From Flaveria trinervia (taxonomy: Eukaryota; Streptophyta; Magnoliopsida; Asterales; Asteraceae), in the NCBI GenBank assembly GCA_025506515.1, contig CM046442.1, forward strand, positions 110,289,706-110,353,705: a DNA stretch of 64,000 nucleotides. The letters run 5' to 3'. The notes beneath the pieces were generated by a model that was not told where the DNA came from, made no database searches, and worked only from the letters and a program-made list of their open reading frames with translations. Positions 10,983-21,859 of the stretch are shown one piece after another. A program made the position numbers and the translations under genes. Every line of letters starts with the position of its first letter. Position 1 is the stretch's first letter.

Positions 10983-11717
10983 TGTTAGGACCGGGTATTT
11001 GCACGAAATACCTAGTGATTAGCGTGTAAACCAGATCAAATAGTGCGGAATCCTATTTGATTGGCGATCCAATCAGTGAGAACACACGAAGAATCAATAA
11101 AGAATTGAAACTAACGTTAGAAATCGATTGGAAATCGATCTAATGTGTTCTATGAACTTGGAGAACGAATTGGAAAACTTCTGGACTGCTAGGGTAGTCT
11201 GGATTCATAATAGAATGAATGCTCTCTTTTTTTCACGAATTGGGTTGTATTTATAGGTTAGTATTGTTCATTCGTGCGACTGAACCATTAGTATGGTTCA
11301 GTCGTGCGATTGAACCATGCTGTTGATTCATCCGCACGACTAAGTGTTCAGTCGTGTGACTGAGCCAATCTTATGTTACAATCATACGACTGATCCAGTT
11401 TCCTGGTTCAGTCGTGCGACTGAGTCATTCGTATGAAGTTATTCATGCGTATGGTCCATTCGCATGGGCCATTCGCATGAGAACTTCATTTTGTTAAGTT
11501 TGAATGTATTAATTAATATATCATTATGTGTAACAGTTCAAACAACCACAAACCTAATTAACCAATTCAACATCGACTCATTAATGAAATATATTAAACA
11601 TTATAAATAACAAACAAACAATATCATTTCATTAATAATTCCAAGCATTACCTCAGAATCAGACAAACAAGATCTATTACATGCATATCATGATCTAGGG
11701 ACATACATGTATCAACA
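10983..11717 (-). mobile_element. 3' LTR of element E
   Basis: 735 bp, TGTTAGGACC to ATGTATCAACA on the plus strand, with TG...CA ends. A TATA box (TATTTATA on plus) lies at 11248-11255 and the repeat array at 11268-11480. A polypurine tract abuts its right end, so it is the 3' LTR. The U5 end beside GCGTGTAAACC matches the F LTR end. Confidence 0.9.
11268..11480 (-). repeat. Quasi-palindromic array in the E 3' LTR
   Basis: Units such as TTCAGTCGTGCGATTGA and TTCAGTCGTGCGACTGA on the plus strand, which is CGCACGA polarity on the sense strand. Confidence 0.8.
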
Positions 11718-11733
11718 AACTCCCCCCGGACCT
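11718..11733 (-). promoter_or_regulatory. Polypurine tract of element E
   Basis: The minus strand reads AGGTCCGGGGGGAGTT, directly before the 3' LTR. F has the equivalent at 41075-41087 and A at 43111-43122. Confidence 0.8.
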
Positions 11734-11741
11734 AGATCTCT

Positions 11742-12944
11742 CTAATGTCTTGTTTTCTTCATTACCTCCTCATATTTCTTGTACCTGTCCTCTTTTGTGA
11801 CTCCCGTGTGAATCTCAAACGCGAAGCAGAGTCTTATGACATTTTGGAACTGGAGGGCTTGTACAATATCTTGCGTATCATAGAACAGTGGCCACTTGTA
11901 TAGCGTGTAGACATCATTTGCTGACAAATTTGTAAGCTAGATTGGGTCGAATACCCTGATCGTATCCATTTGGCCCTCTTTGTTTAGAACTATGACCGCT
12001 TCTGCTGTTCTCCAATCGTAGTACCACCACTTAAAGTGTGGAGTGAAGTCCTGTGGCATTTCCCGGAGTGGGATTCTTGACATGTGCGCGGAGGATTCCA
12101 CTTTAACACTATCTTCGGCTTTCTAGTAATGGCATCAATCTCAGAACTTCTGATATACCTTGTAGGCTGTTGGGGTCTGAAATTAATCCACCTGGTGTGG
12201 TACTCCTTCTTTAGGGCAGCCTCGAACCAGCCTGACATCTTCCTCGGGTCAGCATACAAAAGCTTTAGTTTGGCTAGCTGGTTGAGCTCAAAACCTGGTA
12301 GAGTCTTCTGATCATGTGGAAATTCAAAGTACTCTATGCCCTTTTCCCTCTTAACTGCATATATGTTAAGATCCTCCAAATACGCCCACGCTATGATCCT
12401 GCCAGTCACCTTATGATGTTTCTTGACTCTATAGAGTTTGGTGTAAGCATCCTGTTTCGGTGCAGCGCGTTGGGCTCTAACTTCTTCAAAACACGCAGCC
12501 CACTCAGCCTTTCAGACATTGACATCATCATTTGAGGCTTGGGCCGTTTCCTCTACTTTCTCCGACTCTTTCTCCATCTTGTCTAACACCTCAAAAGTAT
12601 CGCTGACGAGGGATTCACCCAGATTGGGAACTACATTTCCCTCATTGTCAGCGTACTGAGAGTAATGCTCGGCAGTGACATCTTCAATCTCGATTTCATC
12701 AACATCGTTGAGCTCGTCATCACTGGTCAGTTACATGTCGGAGCATCCTTCACTATCTCGTCTGGATTGAGCTTGAAAATCTCTGCGAGTTGCTCGTTTG
12801 ATAGGTCGTGAATTATTTCCCCTTCTTCAGGGGTATAACTCACCGACCTCCTTACGATCCCCTGCAAATCAAGAATCATTGTTAGCTGAGTCTTGACCTG
12901 CTGAAGGGGAGCAACATCAAACTCATCCCTTTGGTAATTTGGAT
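11742..12944 (-). pseudogene. ORF3 exon 2 (element E)
   Basis: From the predicted acceptor at 12944 the frame opens with NPNYQRDEFDVAPLQQ, then DLQGIVRRSVSYTPEEGE and FKLNPDEIVKDA. An acidic stretch follows, then the conserved C-terminal domain: GRIIAWAYLEDLNIYAVKRE, KMSGWFEAALKKEYHTRW, FRPQQPTRYIR and SANDVYTLYKWPLFY, with the stop at 11742-11744, nine bases from the polypurine tract. A stop replaces the Trp or Gln after VFDP (about 11940), and frameshifts lie near 12030, 12440 and 12730. The domain is strongly conserved in A and F, which suggests it was once under protein-level selection. I recognise no catalytic motif. It may bind nucleic acid or protein. Confidence 0.75.
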
Positions 12945-13090
12945 CTGTTTGATTTACACATTCAACATATCAACCATTATTAATTAATCAAAACTAAAAT
13001 GCATTAAATTAATTTAAACGTTAAGTACGTATGTTTCAATACACGATTCAAATACAAAAGTAGTTAAATACATAAACATTTAATCTTTAC
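12945..13090 (-). other. Predicted 146-bp phase-1 intron in ORF3 (E)
   Basis: On the minus strand the donor reads GATGAAA|GTAAAG and the acceptor GTGTAAATCAAACAG|ATCC. The intron is AT-rich. Exon 1 would otherwise end at a stop seven codons into the intron-like sequence. Joining at these sites keeps the frame (phase 1). F has the same sites and phase at 39728-39867. Confidence 0.65.
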
Positions 13091-15122
13091 TTTCATCCTG
13101 TATCATCGTGTCTTCACTTAGTGGAGCAGAGGAAGAAGCTGGTTGGTCTTGTATGTTCTTGACCTCCTTTCTTGACCTGAAGCAGAGGCCGATGCAGCTG
13201 CATCTCCTCCTGCTATATCATCATCATCACCTTCTCCTCTGTCCTTTCTTCTTCTGTCCCCTCATCCTCCTCTGTCTCATCCTCATCATCCTCATCATCA
13301 ACTTCATCATCATCATCATCTCCGTCTTTTTCTTTGATCTTCAAGGGCTCCTCCTTAGATCCATTTAGCTTTAACATAATCGTCTTCTTTGCCTTCTCCA
13401 ACTCCTCTATCTTCTTGTTTGATGTGACACTATGTGCTTGGAGTTGGGCTAGTTCATGGCTCTGAGCAGCCATCTGTTGGGCCTGCTCCTTTATCACTCA
13501 AGCCTGCTCTTCTATCTGGTGAGACTGAGCAGCAGTAAGATCAGCAAGCTGGCGGATCTGAGCCGCATTCTCCTCATCTGCTACTAATAGGCGCATCACC
13601 ATCTTGTTGAGTGCAGACAGCTATTTCTCTACCCCAATTGGAGGTAGAGGTGATACATATGTATGAGATGGATGGGCTGAGGATCCAGCTTGGTGGGTAG
13701 CGGTGGTGGTGGTGGCTGTAGTAAAGATGGGTCTGTGAAATGGTGGAGGTGAGGTGGGAGTGAAAGATATGGTGGTAGATGGAATCTGTACAGTGGTGGG
13801 AGGTGTGGTGGTGGTGGTAGTAGTAGCTGTGGTGGCTGTGGCTGTGGAAGTGGTTGTGTGGTGGTATATGTGGTTGTGGAGGTAACGAAGGTGAGACGTC
13901 TTTTCTTCTTCTTCTGACCATGGGGTTGAGCCATCCTTTTCCTCCCCATTCCCGTTGAGGTGGATGCTCCCCCTACAACCCTGCTAGCTGACTCCGGTGC
14001 ATAACTCGGATCAGTGGCTGTCTCTCTGAGTCTCTTGAATGTTCACCAACCGCCCTTAGCCCATGTTCTGTGGGAACAACCTTGCTTCCCACAGTACGTG
14101 TCAAGGGCTCATCTTCAGACTCCTCTTCCCTCTCATCAGGAACAAAATCCTGATGGAAACCAGCAGACTCAGTTTCATCATGGGTGGATGGTGGAGATGG
14201 TATATCAGTGGTAGTGGCCCTAGATGGAATGGGGCCTGTATCTCCACCATCACCACTGTCGTCATCATCGTCGTCATCAACTGGTAGACCAATAGGCTCA
14301 GAATCAGAGTCACTGTCATCATGACGCCATTTGTCTCCCTGCGCCACATATTTCTCGTTTGCCAAATGGCCAATCAACCTCTTCACTTAGGGCTTCACTT
14401 GTTTGCCCCTATACACCCTCATCCGACCCAAGGTCGTGTCATCCATAATTTCCAAAGTAACTGCATCATGACTCTCCTTTGGGAGAAGTGGCAGCTTTTC
14501 ATTGAAGATTAGCTGTAGAAACCTGGGGTACATACAAAATCCTTCCTTCCCTTTTGCTTCCAGGTTCTCTACCAAATAGGAAAAGATCATACTCGAAAAG
14601 CTGAAAGGGTGGTTCAGCACCAGTGCCACGAAGGCATTTTGAATCTGATCTGATAGATCATCGAACCCACCCCTCCTCGAAGCAATGCACTTTAGGATCA
14701 CATGCGCCAAGTATTTGTACTGGGGGCACAGGTTGCTCTTATTGAGCACACCCGAGTTTGTCCCCCGCGTACTTGATTCTGAGGAAGCAGCCTCTCACAG
14801 TCAGTGGATGTAATTTGGTGGGGTGATTCGTATTGTCCCCAAATTCAAGAACTCTCTGGAAATCAGCAGCAGTAACCTCGATATCATGACCCAGAATGGA
14901 GCTCTGTATACTGTACGGCTCAGAAGAGCGATCAACTGAGGCATTCTCCTAGAATGCCTGGTGTAATGACCTGTAGGGCGTGCAAGCTGTAGATATAGCC
15001 TTATGTATCCGGGAGCGTCTAAGGAAGGCTATAATCTCTGTGAACTCGGCCCCATTCCGAGTAGTATGATCCAAGTGAGCACATATGTTGTGCTTTGGAT
15101 TAATGGACCATCTATCAGCCAT
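13091..15122 (-). pseudogene. ORF3 exon 1 (element E)
   Basis: The start MADRWSINPKHNICAHLD at 15122 lies just after an acceptor-like CTTGTGTTTTAG. Blocks in order are the globular N-terminal part (14749-14387: YKYLAHVILKCIASRRGG, NHPFSFSSMIFSYLVENLE, CMYPRFLQLI, MDDTTLGRMRVYRGKQVKP), an acidic segment (PVDDDDDDDSGDGGD), GSKVVPTEHGLRAVGE, a basic cluster (QKKKKRR at about 13905), a Thr/Ser/Pro-rich stretch (13890-13640), a coiled coil (13600-13390: QAQQMAAQSHELAQLQ, KIEELEKAKK) and an Asp/Glu run (13330-13220). The end, SSSAPLSEDTMIQDE, meets the predicted donor. A stop at 14386-14384 and several frameshifts break it. No signal peptide or transmembrane segment is visible. The basic cluster could be a nuclear localisation signal (inference). 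Confidence 0.75.
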
Positions 15123-15189
15123 TTTTCTAAAACACAAGACACAGAATCATTAGTACATAATACATCAAAATTCAGTTCTAAGTGTAATG

Positions 15190-15445
15190 TTTAAATTCAT
15201 TCTGATTCATTCGTGCGAATGAATCATGCGACTGGAGTCAGTCGTTTGTTCTTTCGTGCGACTGAGCTCGTTCGGGTGAATGAGACATGCGACTGAGTTC
15301 AATCTGCTGACTGAGTCTGCGATTGGTTCAGTCGGCCGACTGAACTCATTCGCATGGTTCATTCGGCCGATTGACCCAATCACAAGATTCAATCGTGCGA
15401 TTGGAGTTCATCCGGACGACCAGTCGCTTGTCCCACTGTTCAGTT
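15190..15445 (-). repeat. Quasi-palindromic array upstream of ORF3 (E)
   Basis: Units such as TTCAGTCGGCCGACTGAA, TCATTCGTGCGAATGA and TTCAATCGTGCGATTGGA. It is equivalent to the leader-intron arrays at 9190-9420 (A) and 37285-37580 (F). Reading frames through it on both strands are artefacts of the repeat. Confidence 0.75.
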
Positions 15446-15606
15446 GCCTGTGGTTCGAATCTTGACCAATTCAAGTAATTTAACATGGTTTAATGGTCCA
15501 TTAGACTCGCCATCTTGTCACTAATACCTATTAAACTTAATTTTAACATTTTGCTTAGTTATGTAGGTTATTAGGGCATTTTTCAGTCCGGTTCTTGTTT
15601 CAAAAG

Positions 15607-15800
15607 GTCAAAAGGTCCTCTTTGTCCTAATGGGTTAAGAACATGATACAAGGTTGACAAAGGACTCCCACTTGAAACCACATCTTCAAGCATCCTCTTT
15701 GTCCATCTTCTCTTCAAATCTTGATCTTGAGCATCCTTACAAAATATGTATCCTAATACAAATTTTTTTTTCTAGTAAAGAAAAAAAAACTCCTAATCTA
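15607..15800 (-). repeat. Left copy of G terminal redundancy
   Basis: Nearly identical to 22681-22869 (GTCCTAATGGG to CTCCTAATCTA) in direct orientation. It is leader sequence of element G, not an LTR: it lacks TG...CA ends. Confidence 0.9.
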
Positions 15801-16210
15801 TTTATTACAAACCATATGAATAAATAAATTACAAAACAAGACTTGAAACATAAAATTGAATTATTACATAGCCAATGAATATAACATGACAACCATCAAT
15901 CAATCCACATGGTCTAGGCTTTGTTATGCATAACCAAAACAACATATCCAAATATTTCCTATGTCACGATATGGGGCAGCCCCTTTTAACCCATGTTCTT
16001 GGCCAACATAAACCAAGAACAAATGGGTTAAGTCCATACAAACAAACATCTTATGACTAGATTTTTAAAGATCCTTACATGCATAAAGTAATATCTTTAA
16101 GAAATCAAAAGGGGTTTACATTTCAGCCCTCTAACACACGGTATGTGGTGTCAAACACCATAAAACCGTGAACAAAGCAGAATAATACATGTATGCATTC
16201 GTATATGTGG
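15801..16210 (-). other. Leader of element G, segment next to the primer site
   Basis: Noncoding sequence between the left 190-bp repeat and the primer-site-like sequence. It continues, across the permutation, the untranslated leader at 21860-22680. Confidence 0.55.
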
Positions 16211-16222
16211 TCTTGATGCCAT
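16211..16222 (-). promoter_or_regulatory. Primer-binding-site-like sequence of G
   Basis: The plus strand reads TCTTGATGCCAT, so the sense strand is ATGGCATCAAGA, directly against the LTR end at 16223. It differs from the initiator Met-tRNA site TGGTATCAGAG at a few positions. Confidence 0.5.
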
Positions 16223-17089
16223 TGTTGGGATTCAACATGTTTATCAAAGTTCATATTATCTTCTTTGTATGAAAAACGCAGCGGAATTAGTTTTAAAACA
16301 TGTTAATATGTTGATTATTAAACCCATTTAATAAGCAAACCCCAAAGTCATGGATCAATATACGAAATACATACAATGGAATGAACATAGGATGTAAAGA
16401 ACACAACTTTGGAGCTGTTCAAAGTCGAGTTTCAAGAGGTGAAAGAAGATGAAATCGTGGCTGAAACTTCAAGATAGAAGTCCTCAAGAGGTGATACCCA
16501 AGCTTGTACAAACACCTTTGATTGCTAGGATTCTTGACACAAATTTTCAGCAACAAAACCTCTTTTGTGTGCTGAAAATTCTGCTCCTTCTTTTCTTCAA
16601 AACCGTGAGAGAGAGAGAGTTTTGGGAGAATAGAAGGCCTTTGCATGTAGGAGAGATTCTCTTGGAAGGATTGTGTCTTAAAACATTTAATCTAGTGTGT
16701 TATCAAGACAAAGATGGGACCCCCAAGGCTAGTGGGCGGCCGAAAAATCCATTTGAAATGGATTCCCACACTTTGTTTTGTTACACAATTAAATACACAC
16801 TAAACCCTTATGTTTATAAATTTAAAATATATTTAAACTTTATAAACTTAGTACTTTTATTTGTTATTATTTAGTAAGACTAAATAATGAAAAACAAAAG
16901 GTACCATATGAACAATTATCCATATAGATGTTCATCTACAAAGGCAATGATTTAGAAAACCCATTTTCTAAATTGGTGTCATAATTATTGGTGTTTGTTT
17001 AGCTTGTTATTGGGTATGACCCGACTTGGATCATCATCACACTAGCCACATCAACTTAATATGCATCTTGGGCAGATCAGGTCATTTCA
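16223..17089 (-). mobile_element. Single LTR of element G
   Basis: 867 bp, TGTTGGGATT to GTCATTTCA on the plus strand (TG...CA). Its left edge meets the primer-site-like sequence and its right edge meets the polypurine tract, so it serves as 5' LTR for the leader on its left and 3' LTR for the pol on its right. Reading frames inside (16419-16874) look spurious. Confidence 0.75.
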
Positions 17090-17105
17090 ATCTCCCACTT
17101 GCACA
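17090..17105 (-). promoter_or_regulatory. Polypurine tract of element G
   Basis: The minus strand reads GTGCAAGTGGGAGAT just before the LTR, a common Copia form. Confidence 0.7.
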
Positions 17106-17795
17106 AGATTCATAGAAGGTTGATGCAAGTAGCAAATAACGCCTAGCAACGGTTTGCTGCCCCTAATGTATATGATTAAGTGCCATTCAATAACATCGTC
17201 CTCTTCAAGTGCCTTACTTGAAATGTTTTAGGTGAATCAATCATCTATCCTTTTGTTTCAAATGTCATGTTAAATCCAGGAGACACAGAATTGTCATTCT
17301 CCGATGATTTAACTTTAACAGGCCTTAAACATCTAGCTCTCAACGAATAAGAGGAACAAATTCCTTCTTGATTACATACGTCTCTCATAATCACCTAATA
17401 TCATACCTGAACTCAGCCTTATGTACTGCCAATTTTTCAGAACAGCAAAGAACTAAATCAAAGTACAATACTTGATGAATGTCAAGACCCAATATGTATC
17501 TCAGGTCAGAGGATACAATGATATTCGCCTTTACTCAATATCTCTTATGACTAATCACAAGGATTCTATGTAGAAATATTGAGAGCGGGTCGGTCCAACA
17601 CCTATATCCCATAGATATCAATGAACCTTGGTAGCAGCCTCTGCTTTATATTCACACCTTATGAATATCATCCGATCCAAGTTCATTACAGTCTTACATT
17701 CATAGTTGTTCCCACAAGTATGATCGACTGCGGATGTTTTGAATAACTTATTTATTCATGGATTTAAACATGCTAAACAGTAGAACAAATGAAAA
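17106..17795 (-). other. 3' untranslated region of element G
   Basis: About 690 bp between RNase H and the polypurine tract with no reading frame I can support. Confidence 0.5.
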
Positions 17796-18290
17796 TTATA
17801 ACCATATACTTAAGACAAATAACATAAGTTCCAACATAAAAATATAAAATACAAAGTCAAACCCAATCACTAGAATATTGAAGTCCCATGGCACAAATAT
17901 GACCTTCATGCTTTGCCTTTTCAAGGAGCTTTGTGAGTGGATCCGCAATATTTTATCAGTGTGGACTTTGCGAATACATATCTTTCCCTTTTCAACTTCA
18001 TCTCTTATGTAGTTGAATCTCCGTTCAATGTGCCGAGTCTTTTGATGAGCACGAGGTTCCTTGATTTGAGAAATCGCACCCTCGTTGTCACAAAAGATCT
18101 CTAGGGGATCCTGAATGGAAGGGACTACCCCTAGTTCGGATATGAATTTCTTCAGCCATGCAGCTTCCTGTGCTGCCATTGAAGCGGCGATGTATTCTGA
18201 CTCTGTAGTGGACAACGCTACGACTTCTTGCTTTGAGCTTTTCCAAGAACAACTCCCCCATTCATAAAAATGTACCCCGATTGAGATCGT
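17796..18290 (-). pseudogene. Copia RNase H (element G)
   Basis: RNase H with the Copia signature MSTTESEYIAASMAAQEAAW, then FCDNEGAISQIKEP and RHIERRFNYIRDEVEKG at 18215-18000, followed by VHTDKI. The last part is shifted out of frame near 17950 and ends in unrelated residues, so the true C-terminus (a VPWDFN-type end near 17885) is only partly in frame. The segment before ESEYIAAS, 18290-18220, is in another frame. RNase H would remove the RNA strand of the RNA-DNA hybrid. It sits directly after RT as in Copia polyproteins. Confidence 0.8.
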
Positions 18291-18349
18291 GAATCATCTC
18301 GATCGGTTTGGAAACTCGCATCCGTGTAACCTTTACAAGAGTTCCTCTT

Positions 18350-19300
18350 CACCAGACCCGTAGATCAAAAACATATCCTTAGTCCTCCTTAGGTACTTCA
18401 GAATGTTCTTGACAGCCATCCAATGACCATCACCAGGATTTTGTTGGTATCTACTTGTCATGCTTAAAGCGCATGACACGTCCGGTCTAGTGCATATCAT
18501 TGCATACATGATGGATCCTATAGCAGATGCATATGGATCGTCTTCATTCTATTTTGCTCCTCCTTTGAGCTAGGACATTGAGTCGTACTCAATATTGTCC
18601 CTCTTTGAATAGGTACAGTACCTTTCTTAGAGTTTTCCATCTTGAACCTTTTCAAGATTTTGTCAATGTATGCACTTTGATTCAAACCAATTAGCCGCCT
18701 TGATCTATCCCAATAGATCTTTATTCCCAGAATATAAGCGGCTTCACCAAGATCCTTGATGGAAAAACAACTTCCAAGCCAGGTTTTTACACCTTCCATG
18801 GTTGGAATGTCATTTCCAAATAGTAGTATGTCATCAACATACAATACTAGGAAGGTTATTATGCTCCCACTAGCCTTCTTATACACGCAAGCCTCATCAG
18901 CGTTTTGATGAAGCCAAATTTCTTTACCTCCTCATTAAACGTGATTCTAGCTTCTCGATGCTTGTTTCAATCCATAGATTGATTTCTTTAACTTGCATAC
19001 TTTGTTAGGATATTTTGGATTGACAAAACCTTCAGGCTGAACCATATAGACATCTTCCTCAAGATATCCATTTAGGAAAGCGGTTTTGACATCCATTTGC
19101 CAAATCTCATAATCATAATGAGCAGCTATGGCAAACAATATCCTTATAGACTTTAGCATTGCAACAGGTGAGAATGTTTCATCATAATCAACCCCTTGAG
19201 TTTGAGTGAAACCCTTTGCTACAAGTCTAGCTTTGTAAGTATCCAAGTTTCCATGCATATCGGTTTTCTTCTTGAAAACCCACTTACTTCCACTACTTTG
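18350..19300 (-). pseudogene. Copia reverse transcriptase (element G)
   Basis: RT blocks in order on the minus strand are KARLVAKGFTQTQGVDYDE at about 19235, IWQMDVKTAFLNGYLEE, MVQPEGFVNPKYPNKVCKLK and SIYGLKQASRS, then in a second frame the catalytic loop FLVLYVDDILLFGND at 18860, then LGSCFSIKDLGEAAYILGIK and LNQSAYIDKILKRFKMENS. YVDD is intact. Frameshifts fall near 18945 and 18520. In the region 18510-18350 the conserved ICTRPDV-type block (CTRPDVSCALSMTS, plus-strand 18450-18500) is readable in another frame. The enzyme would copy the element RNA into DNA in the particle. Confidence 0.85.
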
Positions 19301-19372
19301 GAATTAAGAGGTGGTACGACAAGTTCCAAACTTGATTGTCATACATGGATTGCATCTCAACGTTCATGGCCT

Positions 19373-20395
19373 CTAGCCATTTGTCACAATCCAAATTGGA
19401 CACTGCATCATGATATGTGTTGGTTCATCTGAATCTACCACATAGCATCCATCCATGAAAAATCCATATCTTTCAGGTGGATTACTAGTTCTACCACTTC
19501 TGCGAACGTTTTGTGTGTATTGATCAAACGCTTGATCATCCTCAACATTTTCATGTTGAGTGCCAGTTTCAACCAAACGTGCATCGGGCTGTGTTACTTG
19601 ATCCTCCTCAAGATCCACTGTTCTACTACTAGTTCCTTCCATAAGGAACTTTGTTTCTAAGAACTCACCCTTTCTGGCAACAAACACCTTTTGTTCCAGT
19701 GGATCATAGAAATAATATCCCATAGAATCTCTTGGATATCCAATAAAAATACACTTGGTGGATCGGACTTCCAATTGTTTAGGGTGGGAGTCTTAACATA
19801 AGCCTCACAACCCCAGACCCTTAAGTATGATAGGGATGGAACTCTTTCATGCCATATCTCAAAAGGTGTCTTTTCCACCTTTTTGGTTGGGGCCATATTC
19901 AGAATACGGGCCGCGGAGAGTAAAGCGAAACCCCAAAATGATAGAGGCAATGTGCTTCTAGCCATCATAGATCAAACCATATCCAATAAGGTTCGATTTC
20001 TCCTCTCAGACACACCATTATGTTGTGGTGTCCCAGGTGGAGTGAGTTGTGAGACGATCCCACACTCCTAAGATGATCTTGAAAAACATCACTTAAGTAT
20101 TCACCACCTCTATCGGTGCGGAGAACTTTAATTGACTTGTTGAGTTGATTTTCAACTTCATTTTTGAAGATTTTGAACATTTCAAAAGCTTCATCTTTAT
20201 GCCTTAATAAGTACACATACCCATAGCGACTATAATCATCAGTAAAGGTAATGAAGTATCTTTCACCATTCCTAGTCATCGGCTTAAAAGGACCACATAC
20301 ATCCGAATGTATGATTCTTAATAATCTTTTTTGCCTTTCATTAGTCCCACTAAAGGGTGCCTTAGTCATTTTTCCTAGTAAACAAGATTCACATA
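19373..20395 (-). pseudogene. Copia integrase and linker (element G)
   Basis: The core starts near 20369 with HSDVCGPFKPMTRNGERYFI (first Asp), FTDDYSRYGYVYLL, then VLRTDRGGEYLSDVF (second Asp). A frameshift near 20070 moves the third acidic residue (SERRN block, about 20010) to another frame. The C-terminal part, FWGFALLSAARILNMAPTKK, YLRVWGCEAYVK and CIFIGYPRDSMGYYFYDP, continues to about 19690, with one shift near 19770. After it comes an acidic linker with VRRSGRTSNPPERYG. Integrase would insert the DNA copy. The HHCC zinc part upstream (20400-20780) is too decayed to trace. Confidence 0.8.
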
Positions 20396-20784
20396 CATCA
20401 ATGAATCACATTCATTTGTTTTTAAAAGACCATTCTTTTGAAGTGTTTGTATACGTTTCTTGTTTATATGACAAGACGACAATGCCAAAGGTAGGTATCA
20501 CTCAAATCTAATTTGAGCCTTTTGGTGGTTTCTTGGTATATTGAGCTATCATATGTTGTGTTCTCATGAACCAATTCATAAATACCATTACAAGGTATGG
20601 CCTTAAAATAAAACATATGATTTAAAGAAACATGAATATCATTGTCAACAAACTCGAAATTATAATCACATTGTCTTAAACGGGAAACGAAATTATGTTC
20701 CTAGTCAAACTAGGAGCATATATACATTATTTAAAATAACTTCCAAACCACTTGGAAGCTTCAAAATGTAGTCTCCTTGGGCTT

Positions 20785-21859
20785 CTACGTGAACCTTTGC
20801 ACCATTTCCCATGAAGAGACTAATTTCCCCTTTTGCATAATGTCATTTCTTTTGAACCCCTGCAACAAATTGCAAATGTGAGTTCCACATCCGGTATCTA
20901 ATACCCGTGTGTTAGAGGAAATAACATTTAGCTCAACATGTATCATATAAATTATACCTGAGGTTTGCCCCGCATCCCTCTTTTTTCTCAACTCTTTGAG
21001 ATAGACTGGACAATTTCTCATCCAATGCCCTATCTCACCACATTTGAAGCATGGGTCGTTAACAGCAACCTTCTGCTTCTTCTCCTTGGGCCTCGGAGGT
21101 TCCGCCCTAACAACCATCTTCCCCTTTCCTTTAACGTGTCCCTTTCCTTTGGCAACAGTTGCCTTAGGGGGGGGAGTAGAGACCTTCTCCTTCTTCCACC
21201 TTCATTAATGTTAAGAACAGGTAAAACCTTTTACCCATTCCCGCCTCAGCTGTTTTGAGCATTGAATGAAGTTCATTTATGCTCTTGTCCCATCCGTTCA
21301 TGTTGTAATTCATGACAAACGCCTCAAACTTCCTAGTTAGGCCGTTAAGGATCAAATCCGTGGCCAACTCCTTTGAGACAGGACAGTTAAGCCTCTGAAG
21401 GCGGTCGATATGGCTTTTCATCTTAAGAACATAAGATGAAACTGATTGGGATTCCTCCATCCGACATGCATGAAGCGCTCGAACCGTTTCGAAGCGCTCC
21501 ACCCTAGCTTGTTGCTGGAACGTTTCCCGCAACTGAGTGATCATGTCATAAGCTCCATGGAGCTCATACTCCTTTTGGAGTTCAGGTGTCATACTTGCTA
21601 GCATTAAGCAAGAGACTTGGATAGAGTCTTCCACATATTTGACCCAATCATTATAGGCCTCCACATCCTCTTCGTTAGGTTCATCGGGGATGGGATCATC
21701 AAGGATGTAGGCCCGTTTTTCTTGCTTGAGAACGATTCTCAAGTTGCGGTACCAATCCATGAAGTTGTTAGGTGTTAGACGATCCCTTTGAAGGATCGCC
21801 CTAAGAGATTGGTTGTTTTGGTTTGGTACATCGTTATTAGCGTTGTTGTTGTCGGCCAT
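20785..21859 (-). pseudogene. Copia gag and protease (element G)
   Basis: The start MADNNNANNDVPNQNNQS at 21859 leads into a gag with LTPNNFMDWYRNLRIVLKQE, ILDDPIPDEP and FEAFVMNYNMNGWDKSINEL, running 231 residues in frame to about 21165. After a frameshift in a G-run near 21170, a zinc knuckle CFKCGEIGHWMRNC (intact CCHC, about 21050) and the protease motif VLDTGCGTHICN (DTG intact, about 20905) follow. This is the best preserved part of G. Gag makes the particle and the protease cuts the polyprotein. The untranslated leader to the right has no open frame. Confidence 0.85.

Noticed and set aside
10655..11029. His/Tyr-rich protein from the minisatellite
   Set aside because: This is the wrong frame of the Thr/Pro repeat of ORF3. 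E and F conserve the Thr/Pro frame.
16419..16874. ORFs on both strands inside the LTR of G
   Set aside because: LTR interior without a recognisable domain. It looks like chance open frames.
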